A stretch of DNA of 64,000 nt, from assembly GCA_003854985.1 (NCBI GenBank), contig RQOG01000038.1, positions 1-64,000 of the forward strand, read 5' to 3'. Position 1 is the first letter of the stretch. Every line of letters begins with the position of its first letter. Below are positions 51,423 to 59,890 of the stretch, one piece after another. A program made the translations under genes and the position numbers. The notes below the pieces were generated by a model that saw only the letters and a program-made list of their open reading frames with translations, ran no database searches and was not told the origin of the DNA. The stretch comes from Calditrichota bacterium (GTDB lineage: Bacteria; Calditrichota; Calditrichia; Calditrichales; Calditrichaceae).

Positions 51423-51818
51423 TTACTTCCTCGGTGTTGTCCGTTTAAATTCACCTAAAATACGCATAGCGCGGAATAATAATACCGCATAGATGAGCAG
51501 AATGAAAAGCATTATCATTGTTCTGTAACTCATACTTACATTGCGGTACCAGTGTAAAAAAGACTGTAAGAAAAAAAGAAAAGCCGCCACTGTAAGCGCG
51601 CCGTTATAAAAACTTAAAGTTCGGAGTTGATTCTCCTTAGTCTGGTAATCTGTCTTAAATAAAGAGCCCATCGACATAAATGTCAGCAGACTGACAATAA
51701 CGGCAATCAGAAAATAAGTCGTTTCCATAAAATCAAACAGCTGGACTATAAAATAGGCCGCTGCAAAAGTTAACAACGGCAGTACTTCATACAATTTATC
51801 TTTTTGTCTATCATCCAT
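51423..51818 (-). CDS. Small integral membrane protein, four helices
   Basis: A 131-residue protein with four predicted membrane helices ('VLPLLTFAAAYFIVQLFDF', 'TYFLIAVIVSLLTFMSMGSL', 'GALTVAAFLFFLQSFL' and 'TMIMLFILLIYAVLLFRAM'), short charged loops and a Lys/Arg-rich C-terminus (FKRTTPRK). No family is recognised. It lies in the long operon between the methyltransferase (12 nt) and the thiamine-binding protein (2 nt). The positive-inside pattern places both termini in the cytoplasm. It has no features that suggest transport or catalysis. Confidence 0.78.
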   Translation of the reverse strand: MDDRQKDKLYEVLPLLTFAAAYFIVQLFDFMETTYFLIAVIVSLLTFMSMGSLFKTDYQTKENQLRTLSFYNGALTVAAFLFFLQSFLHWYRNVSMSYRTMIMLFILLIYAVLLFRAMRILGEFKRTTPRK

Positions 51819-51830
51819 CGATACATTCCC

Positions 51831-52577
51831 TTATTCAGGTTTTCGCATAACAAAAATCTGGCGCGGTGAATCCAAAGAATATTTACTGTCATCAAAATTT
51901 CCGTAAACATTCAGAATCTCAAAACCGATGCTCTCGAAATGATACCGTAATTCGGCGACAGTATAATCGCGCAAGTGATAAATACGCTTTATGCGCCTGC
52001 CTTCCGGCGTTATGATAATCCGTTCAATGGAAATTATGCCCGAGATGGGATTGTGCTGATATTTTTCTAAAACCAGGTATTCATCATCGGTGATATACCA
52101 GTCTCTTAATTTGTTTTTATTTAAAAAATTTATCGGATTAAAATAATCGATGATAAAAAATCCCCCGCGCATCAGGGCATTATAAACACGTTTTACAATA
52201 TCAAGGTTATGCTGGTCATCAAAATAAAAAATGGATGAAAAAAGACTGTAAATGAGCTGATAAGCCTGTTCTTCATTAAATTCCTGCATATTTCCCTGAA
52301 TAAATTTAGGAGGATCAGGCAGATCTTTGGCCTTGTCCCTGGCTATTTCGAGATAAGCTGATGTTAAATCCAGGCCTGTAATCCTCGAATACCCGTTTTT
52401 CGCCAATTCAATACAATGACGGCCAAGACCGCAGGCCAGATCTAAAACAGGTGAATCTTTTGGTAAATTTGTTTTACTGATGATAAAACCTGTTTCTCTG
52501 GCAGTCTGCTCGGCGCCTGTATGCGGATCGCTTGATTTTAAATAATATTCATCGAAAAACTCTTCGGTCCAATGCAT
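51831..52577 (-). CDS. Class I SAM-dependent methyltransferase
   Basis: A 248-residue methyltransferase. Motif I is 'VLDLACGLGRHCIELAKNG' (about 45-63), the acidic residue after strand two is in 'ITGLDLTSAYLEIARDKA', and motif II-like 'AYQLIYSLFSSIFYFDDQ' follows near 105. The C-terminal part ('YHLRDYTVAELRYHFESIGFEILNVYGNFD') is typical of small-molecule methyltransferases of the UbiE/'methyltransf_25' type. The ATG at 52577 begins 'MHWTEEFFDEYYLKS', a common opening in this subgroup. The substrate is unknown. It belongs to the long leftward operon, 14 nt after the AI-2E family permease gene. Confidence 0.9.
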   Translation of the reverse strand: MHWTEEFFDEYYLKSSDPHTGAEQTARETGFIISKTNLPKDSPVLDLACGLGRHCIELAKNGYSRITGLDLTSAYLEIARDKAKDLPDPPKFIQGNMQEFNEEQAYQLIYSLFSSIFYFDDQHNLDIVKRVYNALMRGGFFIIDYFNPINFLNKNKLRDWYITDDEYLVLEKYQHNPISGIISIERIIITPEGRRIKRIYHLRDYTVAELRYHFESIGFEILNVYGNFDDSKYSLDSPRQIFVMRKPE

Positions 52578-52591
52578 TTTCCGGCCAGATC

Positions 52592-53629
52592 CTACAATAA
52601 TTTATATTTACGAAAACCATTATAAAACTCGAGAAGAAGCACTTTAAGCACGCCGGTCGCCGGGACAGCCAGTAACATACCTAAAATACCGAAAAACTGT
52701 CCGCCGATAATCACCACAAAAATAATAAGCAGCGGATGAAGATTTACCGAACGGGCTACGACAAGAGGTTGAATTAATACATTATCCAAAAGCTGAATGA
52801 TTACAAAGGCCCCGATTACCAGCAAAATCAGCTGACTGTCTCCATTGGTAAAAAAAACAACAGATACTCCCGCAGCGCCTCCTACAAGCGGACCTACATA
52901 AGGAATCATGTTGGACAGGCCGGCGAATATACCGATTAAACTATAATAAGGAACGCCTAAAATCCACATGGCAATGGTGGCCAGTATGCCTACGATGGCA
53001 GCATCAAAAAACTGGCCGCGCAGATACCCGCCTAATTGTTCATCCGTTTTATGCATGATATTCAGAACCATTTCAAAATACCGGTTGGGAATCAGGCTTA
53101 CAAAAGCTTTCTTCATTTTTCTTCCGTCTTTAAGAAGGAAAAAAACGGCAAAGGGAATAATTACCATGGTTGTAACAATGGAAACCACGCTGCCGATAAT
53201 GGAAATGATTGAAGAAAATGTGGTATCCAGTATCCGGGAAATCCATTCACGAATGTTTAGACTTTCCGGGGAAATAAAGGGCAGATAACTACGAATAGTC
53301 AATTCAATTTTCTGGAAAGATTCCATACTGGATTCCGTGCCAAGATTGTTATTGATGACCTGTATTTCTCTTAGTACGGGAGGAAGCAGGAACGAGAAAA
53401 TGGCACCTATAATCACTGCGATAAATAAAAAAACAACTACGGTCGCACCCATTCTGTTTAACCATTTCCTCTCGAAATAACTGGCCAGAGGATCAAGTAT
53501 GTAAGCAATTAAAAAAGATATTATAAGAATGGTCACAGTGGATTGCAGAATGCTGGCCAGCCAGAAAAATAAAGCCAGAAGGCAGACCAATAGCACAAAT
53601 TTTATAATTTTTGCGGGCGAGTAATTCAT
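52592..53629 (-). CDS. AI-2E family transporter (PerM/TqsA-like)
   Basis: A 345-residue membrane protein with the AI-2E/UPF0118 pattern: two N-terminal helices ('FVLLVCLLALFFWLASIL', 'ILIISFLIAYILDPLASYFE'), a long soluble segment (about 85-150), then helices including 'GIFAGLSNMIPYVGPLVGGAAGV' (about 233-255) and 'IQLLDNVLIQPLVVARSVNLHPLLIIFVVIIGG' (about 280-312). These are the conserved C-terminal signatures. The family exports small molecules or exchanges ions, and the AI-2 role is known only for some members. It overlaps the upstream cyclic-nucleotide-binding gene by 4 bp. Confidence 0.92.
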   Translation of the reverse strand: MNYSPAKIIKFVLLVCLLALFFWLASILQSTVTILIISFLIAYILDPLASYFERKWLNRMGATVVVFLFIAVIIGAIFSFLLPPVLREIQVINNNLGTESSMESFQKIELTIRSYLPFISPESLNIREWISRILDTTFSSIISIIGSVVSIVTTMVIIPFAVFFLLKDGRKMKKAFVSLIPNRYFEMVLNIMHKTDEQLGGYLRGQFFDAAIVGILATIAMWILGVPYYSLIGIFAGLSNMIPYVGPLVGGAAGVSVVFFTNGDSQLILLVIGAFVIIQLLDNVLIQPLVVARSVNLHPLLIIFVVIIGGQFFGILGMLLAVPATGVLKVLLLEFYNGFRKYKLL

Positions 53630-54168
53630 GATATTTTCTTCCTATGGGCAGATTTATCTTCCAATTCATTCAGCTTGGTCCGCAAATGCTGGTTTTCGAT
53701 AGAGGTCTGTTTAAGCCGTTCAGCGATCATCTGAGAAAGACGTATTAAAACTTTATTGCCGGTTTCAGGACGGGCGCTCATCAGATCGAATAAATCGGGT
53801 TGAAAAAAGCCGAGAAGTTTTGTAGGTGCGGCAGCCACAGCGCCTGCCGTGCGGGGCGCTTCAAGCAGCAGGGCCATTTCGCCGAAAAAATCTCCCCTGG
53901 AAAGCAGTGCCAGCAGTTTTTGTTTTTCACCAAGAGCAATTCGAACGCTGCCGGATTCTATAATATACATGCCCAGACCAGGCTCGCCCTGTTTAAAGAT
54001 CACTTCATCCTGTTCATAGGTGCGGTGATGTAAAATATGTTCCACCGCTCTGAGCTCTTTTGAATCCAGTGAAGAAAAGATTGGCACTTTCCTCATAACG
54101 GTAAAAATATCTTCTTTTTCCGTCTTTTGTCTTTTAAAAATATTACTCCAAAGGGGATCTTCGGTCAT
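53626..54168 (-). CDS. Cyclic-nucleotide-binding domain protein
   Basis: A 180-residue single-domain CNB protein. The cNMP fold runs from 'VPIFSSLDSKELRAVEHIL' (about 28-46), with the cassette 'GDFFGEMALLLEAPRTAGAVAA' (about 92-113) carrying the base-side Glu and the Arg-Thr that bind the cyclic phosphate. A C-terminal coiled coil ('SQMIAERLKQTSIENQHLRTKLNELED') follows instead of a helix-turn-helix, so this is not a CRP-type regulator; it may dimerise or act on a partner. It is the first gene of the operon that includes the AI-2E permease and the HtrA pair. It probably binds cAMP, c-di-GMP or c-di-AMP; the sequence does not say which. Confidence 0.88.
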   Translation of the reverse strand: MTEDPLWSNIFKRQKTEKEDIFTVMRKVPIFSSLDSKELRAVEHILHHRTYEQDEVIFKQGEPGLGMYIIESGSVRIALGEKQKLLALLSRGDFFGEMALLLEAPRTAGAVAAAPTKLLGFFQPDLFDLMSARPETGNKVLIRLSQMIAERLKQTSIENQHLRTKLNELEDKSAHRKKIS

Positions 54169-54550
54169 ACTTTCCTCCAGGAGGTCATTGATAATAGTGA
54201 ATCCTGTTTATTGTAAACATTATTAAAAATTATTAAACCATCATTCGGATTGTTTAATTTCATGGAGTTAATATATAACAGGTAATGTATAAGGGCAAGG
54301 TATTTAAAAGAAGGAAGCAGAAATTTTAATACATAATTATAATTCTGCAATATACTATACCCTAAGAATCTGGTCAATGGCGTGAACATGTCAGAATCCT
54401 GGCGAAGCCATGCCTTTGGCACGTTCGGGAGAACCCCTGTCGCCGCCCATATCACTCGATATAAATCGGATTTAAAATGAGCATATAAAGCCAAAATACA
54501 GATACATTAAAAACAAAAAAGCCGTCAAATGATATGACAGCTTTTATCAG
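54169..54550. other. Intergenic region with a tRNA-Glu fragment
   Basis: No gene is supported in these 382 bp; the open frame on the - strand here is low-complexity and runs through tRNA-derived sequence. GAACCCCTGTCGCCGCC at 54431-54447 is identical to 17 bases inside the tRNA-Glu gene (54568-54584) and in the same orientation. It may be a remnant of integration or duplication at the tRNA. Confidence 0.5.
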
Positions 54551-54623
54551 CACTCCCAAGGGGATTCGAACCCCTGTCGCCGCCGTGAAAGGGCGGTGTC
54601 CTAGGCCTCTAGACGATGGGAGC
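54551..54623 (-). tRNA. tRNA-Glu (anticodon TTC)
   Basis: On the - strand the acceptor GCTCCCA pairs with TGGGAGT. The D arm 'CGTCTAGAGG' is typical of tRNA-Glu, the anticodon stem CCGCC/GGCGG encloses CTTTCAC (anticodon TTC) and the T arm carries GGTTCGAAT. The 3' CCA is not encoded. It is the last of four clustered tRNA genes in transcription order. Confidence 0.95.
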
Positions 54624-54640
54624 ATCTATTTCAAAACTCG

Positions 54641-54715
54641 GGTGAGTGATGGGACTTGAACCCACGACCTTCTGGGCCACAACCAGACGCTCTGACCAAC
54701 TGAGCTACACCCACC
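54641..54715 (-). tRNA. tRNA-His (anticodon GTG)
   Basis: Acceptor GTGGGTG pairs with CACTCAC. The extra 5' G expected of tRNA-His is encoded at 54715, opposite discriminator C. The anticodon stem TCTGG/CCAGA encloses TTGTGGC (anticodon GTG), and the T loop GGTTCAAGT is intact. CCA is not encoded. Confidence 0.95.
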
Positions 54716-54726
54716 ATCTATGAAAG

Positions 54727-54800
54727 TACGCCCTGGAGGATTCGAACCTCCGACCCCCTGCTTAGAAGGCAGTTGCTCTATCCGACTGAGCTAAGGGCGC
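54727..54800 (-). tRNA. tRNA-Arg (anticodon TCT)
   Basis: Acceptor GCGCCCT pairs with AGGGCGT. The D arm 'AGCTCAGTCGGATAGAGC', anticodon loop CTTCTAA (anticodon TCT) and T arm GGAGG-TTCGAAT-CCTCC are all standard. CCA is not encoded. It decodes AGA. Confidence 0.95.
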
Positions 54801-54805
54801 TTAAC

Positions 54806-54882
<77 letters not shown>

Positions 54883-54965
54883 TCTATTTATTCCGCCACT
54901 CATTGCAAAGCAGTTGCGAAATTTATACATCTATCTTCCAAAAGTCAATTATTTATCAGCGCTTT

Positions 54966-55556
54966 TCAAATTAATTTAACCAGATAATTTTTAAATTCTG
55001 TCATAGCTTTACCACGGTGACTTATGGCGCTTTTTTCATCATCGCTTAATTCGGCATAAGTTCTGTCCAAAGAAGGCACATAAAATAACGGGTCATAACC
55101 GAAGCCGTTGTCACCGCGGAACTCTTCAAGTATTAATCCTTCGGAATAACCGTTAAAAAAGATTTCCGTGTCCCTACGGATAAAACACAGCGTACAAACA
55201 AATCTGGCTTTTCTTTGCTCTCCTGTTAAATACTTCATCTTCTGCAGGAGTAATTCATTGTTTTGTTTATCCGATGAATTCTTTCCGGCGTATCTTGCAG
55301 AATAAACTCCGGGTTCATTATTCAGGGCAGGTACTTCAAGTCCGGAGTCATCGGCTAAAACGGATAGCTTTAAATGATTATGAATAATCTTGGCCTTTTT
55401 CCCCGCATTCTCTTCGAAGGATTTCCCGTCTTCTATAATTTCCGGCAAATCTTTATATTCAGTCAGAGAATGGAGCCGGACCGGAAGTTTCTCTAATAGC
55501 TTCGAAAGCTCTCTTATTTTATGAGGATTGGATGATGCTACAACCAGATCAATCAT
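54966..55556 (-). CDS. rdgB: XTP/dITP diphosphatase (RdgB/HAM1 family)
   Basis: A 196-residue house-cleaning pyrophosphatase that removes dITP and XTP. Family motifs are 'VVASSNPHKIREL' (residues 5-17), 'ADDSGLEVPALNNEPGVYSARYAG' (about 68-91), 'NGFGYDPLFYVP' (about 148-159) and 'AELSDDEKSAISHRGKAM' (about 167-184), all intact. It begins 2 nt after the ECF sigma factor stop, so the two are co-transcribed leftward. Its length is normal. Confidence 0.96.
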   Translation of the reverse strand: MIDLVVASSNPHKIRELSKLLEKLPVRLHSLTEYKDLPEIIEDGKSFEENAGKKAKIIHNHLKLSVLADDSGLEVPALNNEPGVYSARYAGKNSSDKQNNELLLQKMKYLTGEQRKARFVCTLCFIRRDTEIFFNGYSEGLILEEFRGDNGFGYDPLFYVPSLDRTYAELSDDEKSAISHRGKAMTEFKNYLVKLI

Positions 55557-55558
55557 GG

Positions 55559-56128
55559 TTATCTTAAGATATCTTTAAGGGATTTTTTCAGCATTTCTCT
55601 GGCTCTGAATATCCGGGCCTTTACTGTGCCGAGAGGCAGTTTAAGAATCTGAGCAATGTCTTCGTAACTTTTTTCTTCCTGATGGCGCAGCACAATTGCA
55701 ATTTTATATTTTTCAGGAAGTTCCTGAATGGCTTTATGGATCATTTTGCTTTTCTCATTATCCATAATAACGTTGTCCACCGTCGGATCATCATCGGCAT
55801 ATTCCTGTTGGATGTCTTCATCTTTATATTTGATGGTCTGATCCATTGAATATGTCTTCAATTTCCTTTTCCTGAAAAAATCGATGCAATTGTTTGTAGC
55901 AATTTTAAAAAGCCAGGTGGAAAAAGCATATTCCTCATTAAAAGAGTTAATTGAATTGTAGGCTTTAATAAAAGCTTCCTGAGATAAGTCTTCAGCTTCC
56001 TGTTTGTTATGAACCATCCTGTAAATAATACCGTAAACCGCGTCTTTATATAAGAGAGTCAGCTCGTCATAAGCTTTTCCATCACCCTCTTTTGCTTTTC
56101 GGACTAAATTTGTTTCTTGTTCTTTCAT
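55559..56128 (-). CDS. ECF-type RNA polymerase sigma factor
   Basis: A 189-residue sigma-70 family ECF factor. Region 2 runs 'YKDAVYGIIYRMVHNKQEAEDLSQEAFIKAYNSINSF...FSTWLFKIATNNCIDFFRKRK' (about 26-91). Region 4 is 'AIQELPEKYKIAIVLRHQEEKSYEDIAQILKLPLGTVKARIFRAREMLKKSL' (about 133-184). No anti-sigma factor gene is next to it; the downstream partner is rdgB. Its form is that of the RpoE-like, general stress group of FCB bacteria. A gap of about 260 bp without genes separates it from the divergent gene at 56391. Confidence 0.95.
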   Translation of the reverse strand: MKEQETNLVRKAKEGDGKAYDELTLLYKDAVYGIIYRMVHNKQEAEDLSQEAFIKAYNSINSFNEEYAFSTWLFKIATNNCIDFFRKRKLKTYSMDQTIKYKDEDIQQEYADDDPTVDNVIMDNEKSKMIHKAIQELPEKYKIAIVLRHQEEKSYEDIAQILKLPLGTVKARIFRAREMLKKSLKDILR

Positions 56129-56390
56129 AATTTAAACAGCTTTGCCTAGCCGCTGAAGTCGAAGTTTCCTTATCAAAAGTTGCATTAAATAAAAAATCTA
56201 AATGAAATTAATTATATATCTGTTTTAAATCAAAAATTATTCATCTGATCGTTTACATAAAATTTACATGTTTTTTAATCATATCGTATCGATTATTAAA
56301 AGCGAATAAAGTTTCGAAATTTGTCTTGTCGACTTCATAAATTAATGTTAAATTAACGGGCTGAAATAATGAAATAGTATAAAGGTTTTT

Positions 56391-57695
56391 ATGAACACGC
56401 TTCTGATACGAGCCGAAGATAAAAATGAATGGGAAAGAAGATGTCCGATAGTACCCGAAGACTTGAACAAGCTGATTAAAGCGCATGTGATTAAAGTCTA
56501 TATTCAGTCTTCCCTGAAGAGAATTTTCCCTGAAAAAGATTTTATTAAAGCAGGCGCTGATCCCTGTGACACCATGGAACCGGGCGACATCATATTTGGC
56601 GTAAAAGAAATACCTGTACCTAAAATTTTAGAAAATAAGACCTATCTCTTTTTTTCGCATACCATCAAAGGGCAGATGAAGTCAATGCCTATGCTGAAAA
56701 GGATTATCGACAGCGGCTCTACGCTTATTGATTATGAGAAAATAACGGATGACAATGGCCGGAGAAAAGTATTTTTCGGACAATATGCCGGAGAAGCAGG
56801 CGCTATCAATATTTTGTGGCTTATGGGTGAATACTGGCAAAAAATGGGATTGCGCACGCCTTTTCTTAATTGCCGTCAGGCCCTGAATTATCATGCGGTT
56901 TCAGAGGCTGTGGAAGAGCTAAAAGCAATCGGTTCAGAAATAAAAAAATATGGTTTGCCTGAAGAAATCAGCCCGTTGGTTATCGGGATTTTAGGGTATG
57001 GACATGTATCCGGAGGCGCACAGGATATTCTGTCGGCTTTACCGGTGGAATATATTACACCCGATGAACTTAGCGGTTTGGATCGATCATCAAAAAGTCA
57101 AAAAAATAAAGTCTATATCACAGTTTTTCATGAAGAACATATTGTTAAAAGAAAAGACGGCGGGTTATTTAGGCTTGATGACTATTATAAACATCCGGAA
57201 TTTTTTCGTTCTGATTTTGATAAATATTTACCGTATCTTTCAATTCTAATCAATGCCATATACTGGGATAAAAGATACCCGAGATTTGTGACCTGGGAAA
57301 ATCTTGCAAAATTGTTTTCATCAGGCAGTTTGCCTAAATTACAGGGCATTGCCGATATAACTTGTGACGTTAACGGATCAGTTGAATGTAATGTAAAAAC
57401 GACTAAATCAGATAATCCGGCTTACACGGTGAATCCGATGGATCGAACCGTGCGCGATGGGAATTATGGCGAGGATATAATTTTACTGGCTGTGGATAAT
57501 CTGCCGGCGGAACTGCCAAAAGATTCATCAATATTTTTCAGCAAGCAATTGTTTCCTTACATTCCCGGAATTGTAAGAGCGGATTTTTCAAAGAGTCTGG
57601 ATAAAAGTTGTTTACCGGAAGATATCAAAAGGGCAGTGATTGTATATAAGGGTGAATTAACGCCTCCTTTTCAGTATTTAAAGGAATATTTATGA
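56391..57695 (+). CDS. Saccharopine/alanine dehydrogenase-like protein (LKR family)
   Basis: A 434-residue protein with the alanine dehydrogenase/PNT N-terminal domain: 'LIRAEDKNEWERRCPIVPEDLNKLI' (about 4-28), 'EPGDIIFGVKEIPVPKI' (about 63-79), 'YLFFSHTIKGQ' and 'IDYEKITDDNGRRKVFFGQYAGEAGAI' (about 115-142). Together these match the lysine-2-oxoglutarate reductase half of the lysine degradation enzyme. A Rossmann motif 'VIGILGYGHVSGGAQDIL' follows near 196-213. The start follows AAAGG. The reaction is probably NAD(P)-linked formation or cleavage of a saccharopine-type compound; lysine catabolism is a guess. It overlaps nadE by ATGA. Confidence 0.82.
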   Translation: MNTLLIRAEDKNEWERRCPIVPEDLNKLIKAHVIKVYIQSSLKRIFPEKDFIKAGADPCDTMEPGDIIFGVKEIPVPKILENKTYLFFSHTIKGQMKSMPMLKRIIDSGSTLIDYEKITDDNGRRKVFFGQYAGEAGAINILWLMGEYWQKMGLRTPFLNCRQALNYHAVSEAVEELKAIGSEIKKYGLPEEISPLVIGILGYGHVSGGAQDILSALPVEYITPDELSGLDRSSKSQKNKVYITVFHEEHIVKRKDGGLFRLDDYYKHPEFFRSDFDKYLPYLSILINAIYWDKRYPRFVTWENLAKLFSSGSLPKLQGIADITCDVNGSVECNVKTTKSDNPAYTVNPMDRTVRDGNYGEDIILLAVDNLPAELPKDSSIFFSKQLFPYIPGIVRADFSKSLDKSCLPEDIKRAVIVYKGELTPPFQYLKEYL

Positions 57696-58522
57696 ACGAT
57701 GTTGAGGGTATGAAAATTAATCCTGCGCTGGTAAGAGACATGCTGAGCGAGTTTTTAATTCGTGAAACTCGTAAGATAGGAATCACTAAAACAGTATTTG
57801 GATTGTCCGGCGGGGTGGATTCTGCGGTGGTGGCTTGCCTTTTGGTTGAAAGTCTGGGGCGGGAAAATGTGCATGCCTTGATCATGCCCTTCCGGGAGAG
57901 CAATCCGCAAAGCAGGGAACATGCGGAAAATCTGGCCGGGAAGATAAATTTATCTTACGAGATAAAAGACATATCGCCAATGGTCGATGCCTTTTTTAAG
58001 GAAGATCCCGAAGCAGATATGTTGCGCAAAGGAAATAAAATGGCCCGGGAACGTATGTGCCTTTTGTATGATTATTCTGCGCTCAACCGGGCGTTGGTTA
58101 TTGGTACGAGTAATAAGACCGAACTGTTGTTGGGATACGGTACAATTTTTGGCGATCTGGCCAGCGCCATTAATCCGATTGGTGATTTATACAAAACCCA
58201 GATATGGCAACTGGCGGAATATCTTAATGTTCCTGAAGAAATCATAAACAAAGCGCCTTCAGCCGATCTTTGGGCCGGGCAAACGGATGAAAGCGAACTG
58301 GGCTATTCCTACAGAGAAATCGACCGCTTACTCTATCTGATGATCGACCTAAGGTATCCGGACGAAATTTTAGAGGAGATGGGATATAAAATCAACACAA
58401 TCAAAGATATAAAAACACGGATAAAAAAGAGTCAGTTTAAAAGAAGACCGCCGGTTATTGCGAAAATTAACGATCGCACCATAAACCAGGATTTCCGGTA
58501 TGCCAGAGATTGGGGTGTTTAG
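57692..58522 (+). CDS. nadE: NH3-dependent NAD+ synthetase
   Basis: A 276-residue ATP-pyrophosphatase-type amidotransferase that converts deamido-NAD to NAD. The PP-loop is 'FGLSGGVDSAVVACLL' (about 36-51), 'LIMPF' and 'YDYSALNRALVIGTSNKTELLLGYGTIFGDLASAINPIGDLYKTQ' (about 124-169, shown in part) is the family core, and 'APSADLWAGQTDESELGYSY' (about 189-208) follows. No glutaminase domain is present, so ammonia is the donor. It begins in an ATGA overlap after the LKR-like gene and ends overlapping rsmI. The operon mixes NAD supply with an NAD(P)-dependent enzyme. Confidence 0.96.
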   Translation: MNDVEGMKINPALVRDMLSEFLIRETRKIGITKTVFGLSGGVDSAVVACLLVESLGRENVHALIMPFRESNPQSREHAENLAGKINLSYEIKDISPMVDAFFKEDPEADMLRKGNKMARERMCLLYDYSALNRALVIGTSNKTELLLGYGTIFGDLASAINPIGDLYKTQIWQLAEYLNVPEEIINKAPSADLWAGQTDESELGYSYREIDRLLYLMIDLRYPDEILEEMGYKINTIKDIKTRIKKSQFKRRPPVIAKINDRTINQDFRYARDWGV

Positions 58523-59205
58523 TGGAAGAAATTGTTCAGGGCGGATTGTATTTAGTTTCCACGCCTATCGGTAATCTCGGTGATATCACTTACCGGGCGG
58601 TTGATGTTTTAAAAAGAGTTGGTTTAATCGCGGCGGAAGATACCAGAAAGTCAAAAATATTGTGCAACCATTATAAAATCGATACGCCTTTGACCAGTTA
58701 TCACAGCTATAATCTGCAGAAGGAAACCGGCCGCCTGGTTGAAAAATTACAGAACGGATTATCGGTGGCCTTAATTTCCGATGCGGGAACGCCGGGTATA
58801 TCAGATCCGGCTTATCAATTGGTAGTGGAATGCAAAAACAGGAATATCCCGGTAATTCCGGTTCCCGGTGCATCGGCTTTACTGGCGGCTCTTGTTGTAT
58901 CCGGCCTGCAGACACATAAATTTGTATATGAAGGTTTTCTGCCGTTAAAAAAAGGCAGAAAATCCAGACTGGAGTTTTTAGCCCAGGAAACCAGGACCAT
59001 GGTGTTCTATGAATCTCCTCATCGTATTCAAAAAACAGTTAAAGAAATGCTGGAGTACTTTGGCGACCGTTCCTGCACCATGGGCAGAGAGATTACAAAA
59101 AAATTTGAAGAATTTTTCAGAGGAAAACTGTCTAAGCTTTTAGAGCATCTTAGCGGGAAAAACGTGAAAGGTGAAATTGTATTGGTTGTTGAGGGCAAAT
59201 TATGA
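58522..59205 (+). CDS. rsmI: 16S rRNA (cytidine1402-2'-O)-methyltransferase RsmI
   Basis: A 227-residue SAM-dependent tetrapyrrole-methylase-fold protein. 'LYLVSTPIGNLGDITYRAVDVLKRVGLIAAEDTRKS' (about 9-44) is unmistakable RsmI, with 'ALISDAGTPGISDPAYQLV' (about 76-94), 'PVPGASALLAALVVSGL' and 'PHRIQKTVKEML' following. GTG at 58522 is chosen as the start, overlapping the nadE stop codon by one base and preceded by GGGGT; a TTG at 58510 is the alternative. It methylates C1402 in the ribosomal decoding centre. It is coupled on both sides. Confidence 0.95.
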   Translation: MEEIVQGGLYLVSTPIGNLGDITYRAVDVLKRVGLIAAEDTRKSKILCNHYKIDTPLTSYHSYNLQKETGRLVEKLQNGLSVALISDAGTPGISDPAYQLVVECKNRNIPVIPVPGASALLAALVVSGLQTHKFVYEGFLPLKKGRKSRLEFLAQETRTMVFYESPHRIQKTVKEMLEYFGDRSCTMGREITKKFEEFFRGKLSKLLEHLSGKNVKGEIVLVVEGKL

Positions 59206-59888
59206 ATAAAACAGGAAAAAAGAATCAGGGAAGCGTAAGTCTTCTGCCGGCCTGGTTACAAGGCGGATTTGTTAGTTTGCTGAATCCGTTTATTAAACTC
59301 TTTATCAGGATGAAAATAAATCCTAATACCTTTACCGTATGGGGATTACTCTTTAATATAGCAGCAACCGTTTTAATAATACTGCATAAAAGCTATATTA
59401 ATTGGGCCGGCGCTATGATTTTGATTGGTGGCATCTGTGATATTCTTGATGGAAAAGTGGCCCGCAGTGCAGGCAGAGAAACTAAATTCGGCGCCTTATT
59501 CGATTCATCCGTAGACCGGTATTCGGAAGTAATTATGTTTTTTGGCATAGGTCTTTTCTATGTCCGCGATAGTAATTATTTATTGTCTGTTATCGCTTTT
59601 ATCGCTCTGGGCGGATCAACGATGGTCAGTTATGTGAGAGCCAGGGCGGAAAGCCTGGGTTTTAAAGCCAAAGTAGGGTTAATGCAGAGACCGGAACGAA
59701 TAGTGTTTATCGGTTCCGGTGCTCTTTTTTATTTTCCGATATTTGATATCACCATTTTTCATGTCGAAAATTTTCCGGTAACTTTGTTGGAAATCGCCAT
59801 CTGGTCGATTGCGGTTTTAGCAAATTTTACCGCTTTGCAACGATTGATATATGCTTACAAACAGGATAACTCAAAATCTAAGGAGTAA
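59202..59888 (+). CDS. CDP-alcohol phosphatidyltransferase, probable phosphatidylinositol-phosphate synthase
   Basis: A 228-residue membrane enzyme. The CDP-alcohol transferase motif DGx2ARx8Gx3Dx3D is present in 'DILDGKVARSAGRETKFGALFDSSVDRYSE' (about 82-111, shown in part). Five or six membrane helices surround it. Alone it could be a PgsA- or PssA-type enzyme, but the next gene, 2 nt downstream, is myo-inositol-1-phosphate synthase. The likely product is therefore phosphatidylinositol phosphate made from CDP-diacylglycerol and inositol phosphate. It overlaps rsmI by ATGA. The acceptor assignment is from context. Confidence 0.9.
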   Translation: MNKTGKKNQGSVSLLPAWLQGGFVSLLNPFIKLFIRMKINPNTFTVWGLLFNIAATVLIILHKSYINWAGAMILIGGICDILDGKVARSAGRETKFGALFDSSVDRYSEVIMFFGIGLFYVRDSNYLLSVIAFIALGGSTMVSYVRARAESLGFKAKVGLMQRPERIVFIGSGALFYFPIFDITIFHVENFPVTLLEIAIWSIAVLANFTALQRLIYAYKQDNSKSKE

Positions 59889-59890
59889 TA

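Noticed and set aside
54165-54494. Open frame of 109 codons on the - strand beside the tRNA cluster
   Set aside because: It has no family features, a skewed composition and a weak start, and it reads through the 17-base tRNA-Glu fragment. It overlaps the start of the cyclic-nucleotide-binding gene.
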